A DNA stretch of 64,000 nt from NCBI RefSeq assembly GCF_013407955.1, contig NZ_JACCBU010000001.1, positions 620,001 to 684,000 on the forward strand, read 5' to 3'. Position 1 is the stretch's first letter; every line of letters begins with the position of its first letter. Position numbers and translations under genes: made by a program. Source of the stretch: Microlunatus parietis (GTDB taxonomy: Bacteria; Actinomycetota; Actinomycetes; Propionibacteriales; Propionibacteriaceae). Below the pieces are notes generated by a model. It made no database searches. It was not told the origin of the DNA and worked only from the letters and a program-made list of their open reading frames with translations. Below, in pieces: positions 9,045 to 18,100 of the stretch.

Positions 9045-10004
9045 TCATCGAGCGGCCCGGGTGTTCTCAGCCGGTCCGGTCAGAGCTGCGACGACCCGAG
9101 ACACCGGGGCCCGGCCCATCCGCTCCCCCAACCAGCGACTGACCTGGGCCAACGCCGGCAGATCGACACCGGTCCGGTAGCCGAGCCCGTGGAGCAGCCA
9201 GACCAGGTCCTCGGTGGCCAGGTTGCCGGTGGCTGACTTCGCGAACGGGCAGCCGCCCAGTCCGCCGGCCGACGCGTCGAACTCGGTGATCCCCTCGGCC
9301 AGGCCCGCGACCACGTTGGCCAGCGCCTGCCCGTACGTGTCGTGGAAGTGCAGCGCGATCCGGTCCCGGCCGACGCCGGCCCGGTCCACCGCGGCCAGCA
9401 CGGCCGCGACCTGGCCGGCGGTGCCGACGCCGATCGTGTCGCCGAGGCTGAACCGCTGCACGCCGAGCTCGGCCAGTCGGGCCACCACGTCGGCGACCGC
9501 GCCCGGCTCGACCGAGCCCTCCCACGGGTCGCCGAAACACATCGAGACATAGCCGCGCACGCCCAGTCCGTCGGCCAGCGCCCGCCGGACCACCGGCGCG
9601 GCCAGCTCGATCGCACCGGCCCGGGTGGTGCCGAGGTTCTCCGCGGCGAACCGCTCGGTGGCGCTGACGAACACCGCGACGTCCCGCGCGCCGGCCGCGA
9701 CGGCCCGGTCCAGGCCCCGTTCGTTGGGCACCAGCACGGGATAGCGAAGGCCCGGCTCGGCCAGGTCCAGCGCCGTCAGCACCTGGTCGGCGTCGGCCAG
9801 TTGCGGCACTCGCTTCGGCGACACGAAGCTGGTCGCCTCGATCGTCCGCAGCCCGCAGCCGGCCAGCCGCCGGATGAATTCGATCTTGGTCGCCGGGTCC
9901 ACCAGGACCGGCTCCGCCTGCAGCCCGTCCCGCGGGCCCACCTCGTAGATGTCGACCCGGTCCGGCAGCCCGGCCATCGGGTACGGCGACGGAAACTCGG
10001 TCAT
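9045..10004 (-). CDS. mvaB: Hydroxymethylglutaryl-CoA lyase
   Basis: A 319-residue TIM-barrel enzyme of the DRE-metallolyase group. It splits HMG-CoA to acetyl-CoA and acetoacetate in leucine catabolism. Visible are the metal-site opening EVGPRDGLQAE, TIEATSFVSPKRVPQLAD, the histidine pair in LHFHDTYGQALANV, and the C-terminal signature GGLGGCPFAKSATGNLATED with the conserved catalytic cysteine. No other leucine-degradation gene is adjacent. Related lyases act on other 3-hydroxyacyl-CoAs, but the signature fits HMG-CoA lyase best. A solitary gene with its own ATG. Confidence 0.88.
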   Translation of the reverse strand: MTEFPSPYPMAGLPDRVDIYEVGPRDGLQAEPVLVDPATKIEFIRRLAGCGLRTIEATSFVSPKRVPQLADADQVLTALDLAEPGLRYPVLVPNERGLDRAVAAGARDVAVFVSATERFAAENLGTTRAGAIELAAPVVRRALADGLGVRGYVSMCFGDPWEGSVEPGAVADVVARLAELGVQRFSLGDTIGVGTAGQVAAVLAAVDRAGVGRDRIALHFHDTYGQALANVVAGLAEGITEFDASAGGLGGCPFAKSATGNLATEDLVWLLHGLGYRTGVDLPALAQVSRWLGERMGRAPVSRVVAALTGPAENTRAAR

Positions 10005-10043
10005 GGCCGCGACACTACCTCCGGCAGACCACGCTCCCTGAAA

Positions 10044-10985
10044 TCAGCCGAGCACGGCGGCGAGGATGGCGATCAGCGGGATGGAGCCGAGCGTGGACAG
10101 GAAGATCGTGTCCCGGGCCAGCACGATGCCGCGGTCGAACCGGACGGCATGGGTGAACACGTTCTGCGCGGTCGGCAGGCCGGCGATCACGGTCACCGCG
10201 AGCACGCCGAGCGGGTCCAGACCGAGCACGAACTTGGCCAGCAGGAACCCGACCAGTGGCTGCACGATCAGTTTGAGCGCGACCAGGGCGCCGATCTGGA
10301 CCGGTGGTTCGCCGCGGCCGGGCAGCGGGCCGAGCCGCAGCGAGATGCCGTAAGCCAGCAGCATGGCCGGCACCGCCATCCCGCCGACCAGGTGCAGCGG
10401 GTCGTTGACCACCCGGGGCAGCTGGAAACCGGTCAGCGACAGGATCAGGCCGATCAGCGAGGCGATCATCAGCGGGTTCCGGAACGGCTGCCCGACCAGC
10501 CGGAGCAGTCGGCGGCGGCGGGACTGGTCGGCCTCCTCGGGCCGGGTGGTCAGGTCCAGGACGGCGATCCCAATCGGCTGCAGCACCAGCAGCTGGACCA
10601 GCAGCATCGGCGCGATCAGCGAGGCGTTGCCGAGGGCGTACGCGGCGATCGGCAGGCCCAGGTTGCCGGCGTTGACGTACGCGGCGGAGAAGATGCCGAT
10701 CATGGTCTCGGCCCCGCTGCGGCGCCAGACCACCCGGAGCAGGATCAGGGCCAGCACCGTGGTGACCACCACGCTGCCGATCGACGCCGCCAGGTTGGCC
10801 GAGAACAGCGTGCTCACGTCGGTGCCGCCGAGCACCGTGATCATCAGCGCCGGGCTGGCGACGAAGAACGCGATCCGGGACAGCAGCACCTGCCCGGACA
10901 GGTCGACGATCTTGAAGTGGGCCAGGCCGACACCGAGGACGATGATCACGATGATCGTGACAAAGCCCTCGAGGACTCCCAGCAC
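10044..10985 (-). CDS. AEC family transporter (auxin efflux carrier-like permease)
   Basis: A 313-residue integral membrane protein starting at GTG, with about ten hydrophobic segments in two halves and the family pattern YVNAGNLGLPIAAYALGNAS at ~95-115 and AGLPTAQNVFTHAVRFDRG near the C-terminus. Bacterial members move organic acids such as malate or malonate, but the substrate cannot be read from sequence. It ends 40 bp before the HMG-CoA lyase start on the same strand, so joint expression is possible. Confidence 0.82.
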   Translation of the reverse strand: MLGVLEGFVTIIVIIVLGVGLAHFKIVDLSGQVLLSRIAFFVASPALMITVLGGTDVSTLFSANLAASIGSVVVTTVLALILLRVVWRRSGAETMIGIFSAAYVNAGNLGLPIAAYALGNASLIAPMLLVQLLVLQPIGIAVLDLTTRPEEADQSRRRRLLRLVGQPFRNPLMIASLIGLILSLTGFQLPRVVNDPLHLVGGMAVPAMLLAYGISLRLGPLPGRGEPPVQIGALVALKLIVQPLVGFLLAKFVLGLDPLGVLAVTVIAGLPTAQNVFTHAVRFDRGIVLARDTIFLSTLGSIPLIAILAAVLG

Positions 10986-11029
10986 GTTCCACTCCTGACC
11001 CGGCGTTCCGAAACCGGGTCAAGTGTCTC

Positions 11030-12301
11030 CTATGCCGAGTCGGCGCCTTCCTTCGAGTCCCGGAACAGGAACCAGAACCCGACCAGCACCACGGCGGCGA
11101 TCGCCGCCGGGATGAGCCAGATCTGGAGCCAGTTGTGCGACGCCTCGCCGGTCGCGAACGCGTCCACGATCGGGCCGGAGATCAGTGAGCCGATCAGCAG
11201 CCCGACGCCGTACGTCGCGAGCGTGATCAACCCCTGCGCCGATGCCCGCAGCCCGGGGCCCGCGAACCGGTCGGTGTAGACCTGGCCGGCCACGAAGAAG
11301 AAGTCGTAGCAGACGCCGTGCAGCAGCAGCCCGACGACGATCATCCAGAACAAGGCGCCCTCGTCGCCGAAGCCGAACAGGACGTAGCGGAGCGCCCAGG
11401 CCGCCATCCCGATCGCCAGCGTGATCTTGACCCCGAGCCGCTTCATCAGGAACGGCATCACCAGCAGGAAGGCGACCTCGCTCATCTGCCCGATCGTCTG
11501 CAGCCCGGCGGCGCCCTCGATGCCGATCTCGTTGAGGTACAGGTTCGTGAAGTTGTAGTAGAAGGCCAGCGGGATGCAGATCGCGATCGATGAAACGAAG
11601 AACACCGCGAATGTGCGATTCTTCAACAACGCAAGGGCATCCAGGCCGAGGATGTCGCGGATCGTGCGCTTCTCGCCGCGCCCCTCCGGCGGCGTGTGCG
11701 GCAGCGTGAAGCAGTAGATGCCGAGCAGGATCGCCATGATCGACGCCATCTTGAACGTCAGGTCGAGGCTCTTCGTCGACTCCCAGGCAAGGAAGCCGAT
11801 CAAGAGCCCGGCGATGATCCAGCCGATCGTGCCGAACACACGGATCGCGGGGAACTGGGTCTCCGGGCTGTGCAGCTGCCGGAACGCCACCGTGTTGGCC
11901 AGTGCCAGCGTCGGCATGAACAAGATCATGTAGATCAAGATCACCACGAAGAACGGGCCGAAGTCGGTGATCAAGGACGCCACCCAGAGCAGCACGCCGC
12001 CGGCCAGGTGCAGCACACCGAGGATCCGCTGCGCCGGGAAGAACTGGTCGGCGATCAGCCCGACGATGAACGGCGCGATCACCGCACCGAGGGACTGGGT
12101 CAGGAACGCGAGCGCGATCTCCGCGCCGGACGCACCCATCTGCTGGGTCAGGAACGTGCCCAGCGTGACGAACCAGGCCCCCCAGACGAAGAACTCGCCG
12201 AGCATCAGCCCGGACAGCCGGACCCGGATGCCCATCGGCAACCGGCTGCCCCGGCCGGTGTCAGCCAGCTTCGGGACCTCGATCCCCTCCGCACCCGTCA
12301 T
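11030..12301 (-). CDS. Nucleoside:H+ symporter-type MFS permease
   Basis: A 423-residue, twelve-segment transporter. RLSGLMLGEFFVWGAWFVTLG at the start and FFFVAGQVYTDRFAGPGLRAS in the second half are typical of the NupG/XapB nucleoside symporter group. The start is taken as ATG 12301 rather than TTG 12307 because the Shine-Dalgarno AGAGGGG is properly spaced from the ATG and abuts the TTG. No nucleoside-metabolism genes sit nearby. It is divergent from the gene at 12768. Confidence 0.82.
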   Translation of the reverse strand: MTGAEGIEVPKLADTGRGSRLPMGIRVRLSGLMLGEFFVWGAWFVTLGTFLTQQMGASGAEIALAFLTQSLGAVIAPFIVGLIADQFFPAQRILGVLHLAGGVLLWVASLITDFGPFFVVILIYMILFMPTLALANTVAFRQLHSPETQFPAIRVFGTIGWIIAGLLIGFLAWESTKSLDLTFKMASIMAILLGIYCFTLPHTPPEGRGEKRTIRDILGLDALALLKNRTFAVFFVSSIAICIPLAFYYNFTNLYLNEIGIEGAAGLQTIGQMSEVAFLLVMPFLMKRLGVKITLAIGMAAWALRYVLFGFGDEGALFWMIVVGLLLHGVCYDFFFVAGQVYTDRFAGPGLRASAQGLITLATYGVGLLIGSLISGPIVDAFATGEASHNWLQIWLIPAAIAAVVLVGFWFLFRDSKEGADSA

Positions 12302-12767
12302 GATCAAGCCCCTCTCGCAGCACCGCGATGATCTTGTGACTTGCGCCTCATCGTACCGGGAAGTTGCTCCTACGGCCGGTACTGCCGCCAGGTCCCCGGT
12401 ACCGGAGTGTGCTCCAGATCACGTCGACGGTGCGTCAAAGGGCCGCCCACCAGGTGTCTAGCTCGATGAAGCAGGGCAACGGGCACTCACGAGGAGGGTG
12501 GTGTCGAGCGGTGGCCGTAGCGAGCAGGTGCGCGGGTGCGTGCCTCGGGGTGCGCGAGGCGTGAAGGGCTACCGGGCCGTAGCGCGAGCGGCTCGCGTGC
12601 CGCGAGGCGCGTGCCCGGGTGCCGCGCAGTAGGTCACCGTTCGACACCACGTTCCTATGCCCGGGCTGCGGGGCCCTGTTTCGTCCAGGCGGCGACTCAT
12701 CGGCGGAGGTGAGTGGATGGACGGGCCGGCCTGCACGGCTGAGCGGCAACCCAGATAGGACACCGAA
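12302..12767. other. 466-bp intergenic region with GC-rich self-complementary sequence
   Basis: The region separates two divergent genes. From about 12490 to 12640 it is unusually GC-rich and repetitive, with variants of GCGAGGCG and GTGCGCG and a tight hairpin core CGAGCGGCTCG inside an outer CGGGC/GCCCG pair. No tRNA, known riboswitch core or convincing small ORF was recognised. The low-complexity minus-strand frame crossing it looks non-coding. It may hold a structured leader or small RNA. Confidence 0.35.
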
Positions 12768-13394
12768 ATGTTGACCGAACCACGGCGCGACGAGTCGTTC
12801 CAGGCTTGGATCCTGGGCCGCATGTTGACCCGGCGAACCGACGTCGAGGTGGAACTCGTCTACCGCGGCCCGGGCCGGAGTTGGCGGAACGGCTGGCATG
12901 TCCGGTGGAGCAACGGCCCGACCGAGTTGAGCATGCGCAGGTTCAGCTCGGACCTGGTCGCCCGGTCCTCCGCGATCGACCTCGGCACGTTGCGGCACGA
13001 CCGCACTCCGCGCGGCGCCGCCGCGGCGGCAGCCTGGCTGACCTGGCTGTCCGCCCTGCCCGAAGCGGCCGCCCCGCAGCTCGGCCGCTTCCTGCACACC
13101 ACCGAGGACGCCTTCGACTGCACCGAGTACCCGGAGTTCACCGATCCGGTCACCGCTCGGCGCGCCGAGGTCCTGGCCTCCCTGCCGACCTCGGACCTGT
13201 CCGGCTTCGGGATTCCCGAGGCGGCCGTCGCGGCAGCCCGGAATGGTGTGCCCGCCCTGCTCGCCCTTCTTGATCAACGCAGTGATCAACGAACGACCGA
13301 ACGACCCGCCGCCGCACCCGCGATCGACCTCGCCACCGAACGAGCCCGGCGGCGCGCCCGCCGCTACGACCGGCCGTCGCTGGTCCGGGTCTAG
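12768..13394 (+). CDS. Hypothetical protein
   Basis: A 208-residue protein with no domain I recognise. The first 70 residues look like mixed beta strands (VEVELVYRGPGRSWRNGWHV), the middle is alanine-rich helix (AAAAAWLTWLSALPEAAAPQL) and the C-terminus is very basic (ARRRARRYDRPS), suggesting contact with nucleic acid or membrane. No signal peptide or membrane segment. Codon third positions are GC-rich as in neighbouring genes, which supports real coding. It converges with the solute-binding protein gene. Confidence 0.55.
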   Translation: MLTEPRRDESFQAWILGRMLTRRTDVEVELVYRGPGRSWRNGWHVRWSNGPTELSMRRFSSDLVARSSAIDLGTLRHDRTPRGAAAAAAWLTWLSALPEAAAPQLGRFLHTTEDAFDCTEYPEFTDPVTARRAEVLASLPTSDLSGFGIPEAAVAAARNGVPALLALLDQRSDQRTTERPAAAPAIDLATERARRRARRYDRPSLVRV

Positions 13395-13432
13395 CCTGCG
13401 CCCGACGCGCGCCGAGCCGTCCGCCCGGTGGC

Positions 13433-15043
13433 CTACCTCTTCTGCAGCGCTTCCTGGTACTGGGTCCGCTGCTCCTCGCCGGTCTCGCTGAGCCAGCGCT
13501 GCACTCCGGCATCCCAATCGGACAACGGCTTGCGGCCGATGATGATCTCCTTCTGCAGATCGTTGATCGCGGTCGCGGCGGACGCACCGCTGGTGACCGA
13601 GGCCTCCGAATACAGACCACGCGCAGGGTTGTCGACGCCGGTCGGCAGCACCGTCTTCAGGTAGTCGTACTGCTTCTGCACGATCGTCTTGTCGTTCGGC
13701 GTGTAGACGACGGCCGACCCCTGGGCGCCGATGTAACCGAGGCCCGGCGGGACGTCGGTCTGGGCCGGCGGCAGCGATACCGGCTCGCCGTTCTCCCGCT
13801 TGAAGTGCGTGCCCTCGACCCCGTACCCCAACAGCAGCTGTTCCTGCGTCCCGAAGGGCGACGCCACGAAGTCGGCGAAGTGCAGCAGCTCCTTGATCCG
13901 CTCCTCGCTGCCCTTCTTGATCGCGACGTAGGCACCGTAACCGGCCTCGAGCAGATGCTTGGCCGCCGGTCCGTCGCCCTCCCACTTCGGCAGGGTGAGC
14001 ACGTCGAGCTTCCATTGCGGGAACTGCTTGGCGTAGCCGCTCCAGCCGGCGATCGACTGGATGTAGATCGAGGTCCGGCCGCCCTGCCACCAGGTGTAGT
14101 TCTCCGCGCCGGCCGAGGCCGAGTCCGGATGCAGGTAGCCCGCCTTGAACATCTGCGTGACCTGGTCCAAAGCGGCCTTGAACACCTCGGTCTCGTACTG
14201 GTGGGTGAACTTGCCGGCCTCCTCCGACCACACGTTCGGCGCGCCCATCATCTCCAGCATCGCGGGCATCATCCAGCCCGCCGGATCGGCACCCATGGCG
14301 TAGATCGAGTTCTTCGGATCCGAGACCTGCTTGCAGACCTCGAGGAAATCCTGGCCGTCGCGCAGGTCCGGCGGCTCCGTGATGCCGTACTTGGCGAATA
14401 GGTCGCCGCGATAGCTCGCGATCCGGCCGGCCGGCGGCCGCGGCTGGGCGATGCCCCAGAGTCTCCCGTTGACCATCGGGATCTTCCAGGTCTCGGTCGG
14501 GATCGCCGCCAGCCCAGGGAATTCCTTGATCGCGTCGCCGGACAGATAGGGCGACAGGTCGGCGAAGTACTTGTCCAGCACCCCGGGCAGGCCGGGGACA
14601 TTGACGATCTGGACCAGGTCGGGGACGTCCCCGCCGGCCAGTGTCACCTGGAGCTTCGCCTGGTAGTCGGCGGAGACGACACTGGCGATCGTGAAGCCGA
14701 AGCCGGATGCCTCCTCGATCGCCTTCCACCACGGGTTGCTGCCGCGGGGCGTGCCGGCCGCGTTGCCCTGCAGCAGCGCGGTGATGGGCCCGGAGGCCCC
14801 CTGGTACGGAAAGCCGTCCCGTTTGACCGGATCGGCCGGGTAGGTGAAGTACCCGGGCGGCACACCGCCGTCGAGTTCGGGCAGGTCCGGCTTCACGGAC
14901 GCGAAGGGCACTCGGGTCGGCAACTCACCGCTTCCGGCTTCGCGGCTGCTGGGCTGTCCGGTCTGGTCGGTGCACCCGGACAGGCCGACAGCGACAGCCG
15001 CGGCGGTCAGTGATGTGCCGAAAAGAAATCCACGTCGATCCAT
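13433..15043 (-). CDS. Extracellular solute-binding lipoprotein (family 1, LipO/YtcQ-like)
   Basis: A 536-residue binding protein of a carbohydrate ABC importer. The N-terminus MDRRGFLFGTSLTAAAVAVG followed by LSGC is a signal with both a twin arginine and a lipobox, so the mature protein is a lipid-anchored surface receptor. Length and features such as VPDLVQIVNVPGLPG, WWQGGRTSIYIQ and DYLKTVLPTG are typical of the long family-1 proteins that bind oligosaccharides. No permease or ATPase is adjacent, so it is an orphan. A good ribosome site AAAGGAG precedes the ATG. Divergent from the heparinase-like gene, with which it shares a control region. Confidence 0.85.
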   Translation of the reverse strand: MDRRGFLFGTSLTAAAVAVGLSGCTDQTGQPSSREAGSGELPTRVPFASVKPDLPELDGGVPPGYFTYPADPVKRDGFPYQGASGPITALLQGNAAGTPRGSNPWWKAIEEASGFGFTIASVVSADYQAKLQVTLAGGDVPDLVQIVNVPGLPGVLDKYFADLSPYLSGDAIKEFPGLAAIPTETWKIPMVNGRLWGIAQPRPPAGRIASYRGDLFAKYGITEPPDLRDGQDFLEVCKQVSDPKNSIYAMGADPAGWMMPAMLEMMGAPNVWSEEAGKFTHQYETEVFKAALDQVTQMFKAGYLHPDSASAGAENYTWWQGGRTSIYIQSIAGWSGYAKQFPQWKLDVLTLPKWEGDGPAAKHLLEAGYGAYVAIKKGSEERIKELLHFADFVASPFGTQEQLLLGYGVEGTHFKRENGEPVSLPPAQTDVPPGLGYIGAQGSAVVYTPNDKTIVQKQYDYLKTVLPTGVDNPARGLYSEASVTSGASAATAINDLQKEIIIGRKPLSDWDAGVQRWLSETGEEQRTQYQEALQKR

Positions 15044-15085
15044 TTCAGCTCCTTTCTGGTAGCTCCATCATCGTAGATAAGGTCA

Positions 15086-15110
15086 GACACATTAGCTAGT
15101 TAAGTGTGTC
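15086..15110. promoter_or_regulatory. Candidate operator between divergent glycan genes
   Basis: GACACA (15086-15091) and TGTGTC (15105-15110) are perfect inverted arms around an AT-rich 13-bp centre that itself contains TTAGCTAGTTAA (15092-15103), a palindrome with one mismatch. The site lies about 45 bp from the binding-protein start and 59 bp from the heparinase-like start. It is one of the few AT-rich spots in this region, so a regulator could control both genes here. No regulator is assigned. Confidence 0.45.
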
Positions 15111-15168
15111 CCAATGTTGTTACAGTGACTCGACGACGCGGTCTCGTTCGCTCACCTCGAGGACATCG

Positions 15169-18100
15169 ATGCGCCCCCAGCCCGCCCGAGCCGAACTCGC
15201 TTGGGACGAACTCAACGCCGACTACCCCGTCCCACTGACCAAGATCACCGACGTGCCCAGTCCGGACGCGTTCACCATGATCGACCGGTCCGGAACGACG
15301 TTTCAGATCAGTTGCCCGGCCTCGCCGGCGGGCCTGGCCGCCGGTCGCCGGCTGACCGAACGGCTCCGGGCCGCCGGTCGTACGGCCGGATTGACCGCGA
15401 TCGTGGCTGACCCGATCCCCGCCGGCTGGCCGGAGGGAACACCGCGGACACCGCGAGCCCGTTCCCTCGGCGGTACGGCAGCGCTGCGGATCATGATCGG
15501 CAACGTGGACAGCAACGCCGACCTGGCCGGGCTCTACCACAGCCTCTGCCTGCCGGTGGATCCGACCTTTCCCGGCCACGGCGGCGCCTACCTGCGCACG
15601 TTCGCCGATCCGTGGTGCGACGGCAGCGACGCCTTGATCATCGGGGTCAGCGACGACACCGATCTGGACCCGGCGTTGGACCTGCTGGAGCCGTACCTGA
15701 TCATCGACGAGGGCCGGGTCGCGATCAGCCGGCTGCACCAGGTGGTGATCGCCGACGAGCTGCGCCGCCGGTACCCGCAGCTCTCGCCGGACTACCACGG
15801 CGAAGGACTGGGCGCCGAGGAGTTCCGGTCGGCGGCGGAGCAGGCGTACCGGACCCGGACCCATCGCGGCATGACGCCGTACCTGAACCACCTGGCGCTG
15901 ATGTATCAGCTCACCGGTGATCCGGGCTTCACCGAGCGCTATCGCGCGATCTTCGCCGACATGATCATCGAGACCGCGGCCTGGCAACCGGATCAGTGGG
16001 GCCGCTGGGGCTTCGACGCCGACTTCGCCGCGGTCGGCATGATCGCCGGCTGGCACGCAATCAAGGACTCCCCCACGTTCACCGCCGAGGACCGGCGGCA
16101 GCTGACCGCGCATCTGCTGGCGTACCTCGGCAACAGCGAGGAACAGTGGGTGATGCACCGGGCCACCGCGAGCCATCCCGCCCGGCACAACCACTTCACC
16201 TTCGCCGCGCTCGGGCTGCTGTTCGGTGCGACCATGATCGCCGGGACCCATGACCCGGAGCGGGCCGAGCGCTGGCTGGCCATGGCCGACGAGTGTTTCG
16301 CCCCGCAGCTCACCGCGACCAAGCCGACCGAGGACTGCGACAGCTACGGCTGGCTGACCCTTGCCCACACGCTGCGGTACGCCCTCGTCCGGCCCTGGCC
16401 GGCCTACGTCGAGGACGGGTGGTGCCGGGCCACCCTGGACCGCGGGATCACGGCGATGGACAACCTCGGCCACCAGGTTCCGCACGGCGACGCGTCCCGC
16501 TACGACGGCAACTACGCCGAGCTCGCGTTCTGGACTCCGGCCGCCTGGCTGCTGCAGGACCCGGCCGCCCGCTCGCTGGTGGCGCGCAAGCTCAGCTCCC
16601 GGCCGGACCCGGCCCATCTCGGAATCGCCCCGATCGGGCACGACTACGGCTCCTCGGGCTGGCGCCGCGACGACACCCTGTTCACTCCTGCGCCGATCGA
16701 CGTCCGGCCGCTGGACCCGGCCTTCGTCGAGAGCGTGAAACTGCCGGCGCCGGCCGACGGGTTCGACAAGCTGGCGCTGCGGGACGGGATCGGCGAGACG
16801 GATCGCTATCTGCTGCTGGACGGCGTCGGGGTCGGCGGGCACGGCCACGTGGACGCCGGGGCGATCGTCCGGCTCACCTCGCGGAACCGGCTCTGGCTGG
16901 AGGACGCCGACTACGACAAGATCTCGGCGAACTTCCACAACACCGTGGTGATCTTCCGCGATGGCGAGACCTCGGTCCGGCCGCCGTACGCGAGCCTGCA
17001 CTGGCAGTTCCATGATCAACAGGTGGCCATCGCGACGGTGGGCCTGACCGGGCTCTCCGGCTGCGACTGGACCCGCTCGGTGATCATGCTGACCGGACTG
17101 GGCTTTCTGGTGGTCGACACGATCACCGCCGAGGAGGCCGGACCGCTGGAGACGCACTGTCTGTGGCGGACCGTCGGCCGCACCGAGCGAGTCGACAGCG
17201 AAGGGGCCGGCGACCACTGGACGATGATCATGGGCGAGGAGCGGCTGCGGCTGATCACCGCGGCACCGTCCGGCGGCTGGCGGACCGAGCTCGCCACCGA
17301 GCCGTACCGGCGGACGAACTGGCCCGACTATCGCTACGCCGAGCCGGAGGTCTCCGTGCTCCGCCAGGTCTCCGCGGCCGACGTCCGCGCCGGCGAGTCG
17401 CGAACCCTGGTCCACCTGCTGGCCGACGGCCCCGGCGAGGCCGCCCTGGAGCGGTCCGGCGACCAGGCCCGGGTGATCATCGGAGACCAGTCGCTGCGGC
17501 TCGATCTCGCCGCGCTCGCCTCCGGCGACGGCCCGCGCGTGATCACCGACGCCGGGTCCGCCGAAAGACCGACCCGGTCGTTCCCTGAGCCTGTCGAAGG
17601 GCAGACCACCGCACACCCCGATCCCCGCTGGTCGATCCAGCACCCGGCCTCGGCGACCTTGATCACGGACCTGGCCGGCGACGGCACCGACCGGCTGCTG
17701 CTCGGCGACGCGACCGGGGTGTCCTGCTACCAGGAAGATCAACTTCTCTGGCGCGCCGACACGGTGGCACCGGTGACGGCGCTCGGCCGCGGCGGCGGGC
17801 CCGACGGAGCCGGGGTCATCGTCGGCCAGGCCGACGGCCGGCTGACCGTGCTCGACCCCGCCGGCGCGACGCTGTGGCAGCAGACGTTCCAGCCCCACAT
17901 GGGCCACCCGGCGACGGTCCGCGCGGCCTTCTCGGCCCGGCTCGATCCGGACGGTCCGCCGTCGGTGATCATCGCGACCGAGAGCTGCCACGTCGAGGCG
18001 TTCACGGCCGGCGGTGAGTTCCGCTGGCGCTACGAGGTGATCCACGCGGCCTCCGCGGCCGACGCGGCCGATCTGGACGGCGACGGCCTGGACGAGATCA

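Noticed and set aside
12435..12767. Minus-strand frame ending in the intergenic region before 12768.
   Set aside because: Low-complexity Arg/His/Ala sequence without ribosome site; explained by GC-rich repeats.
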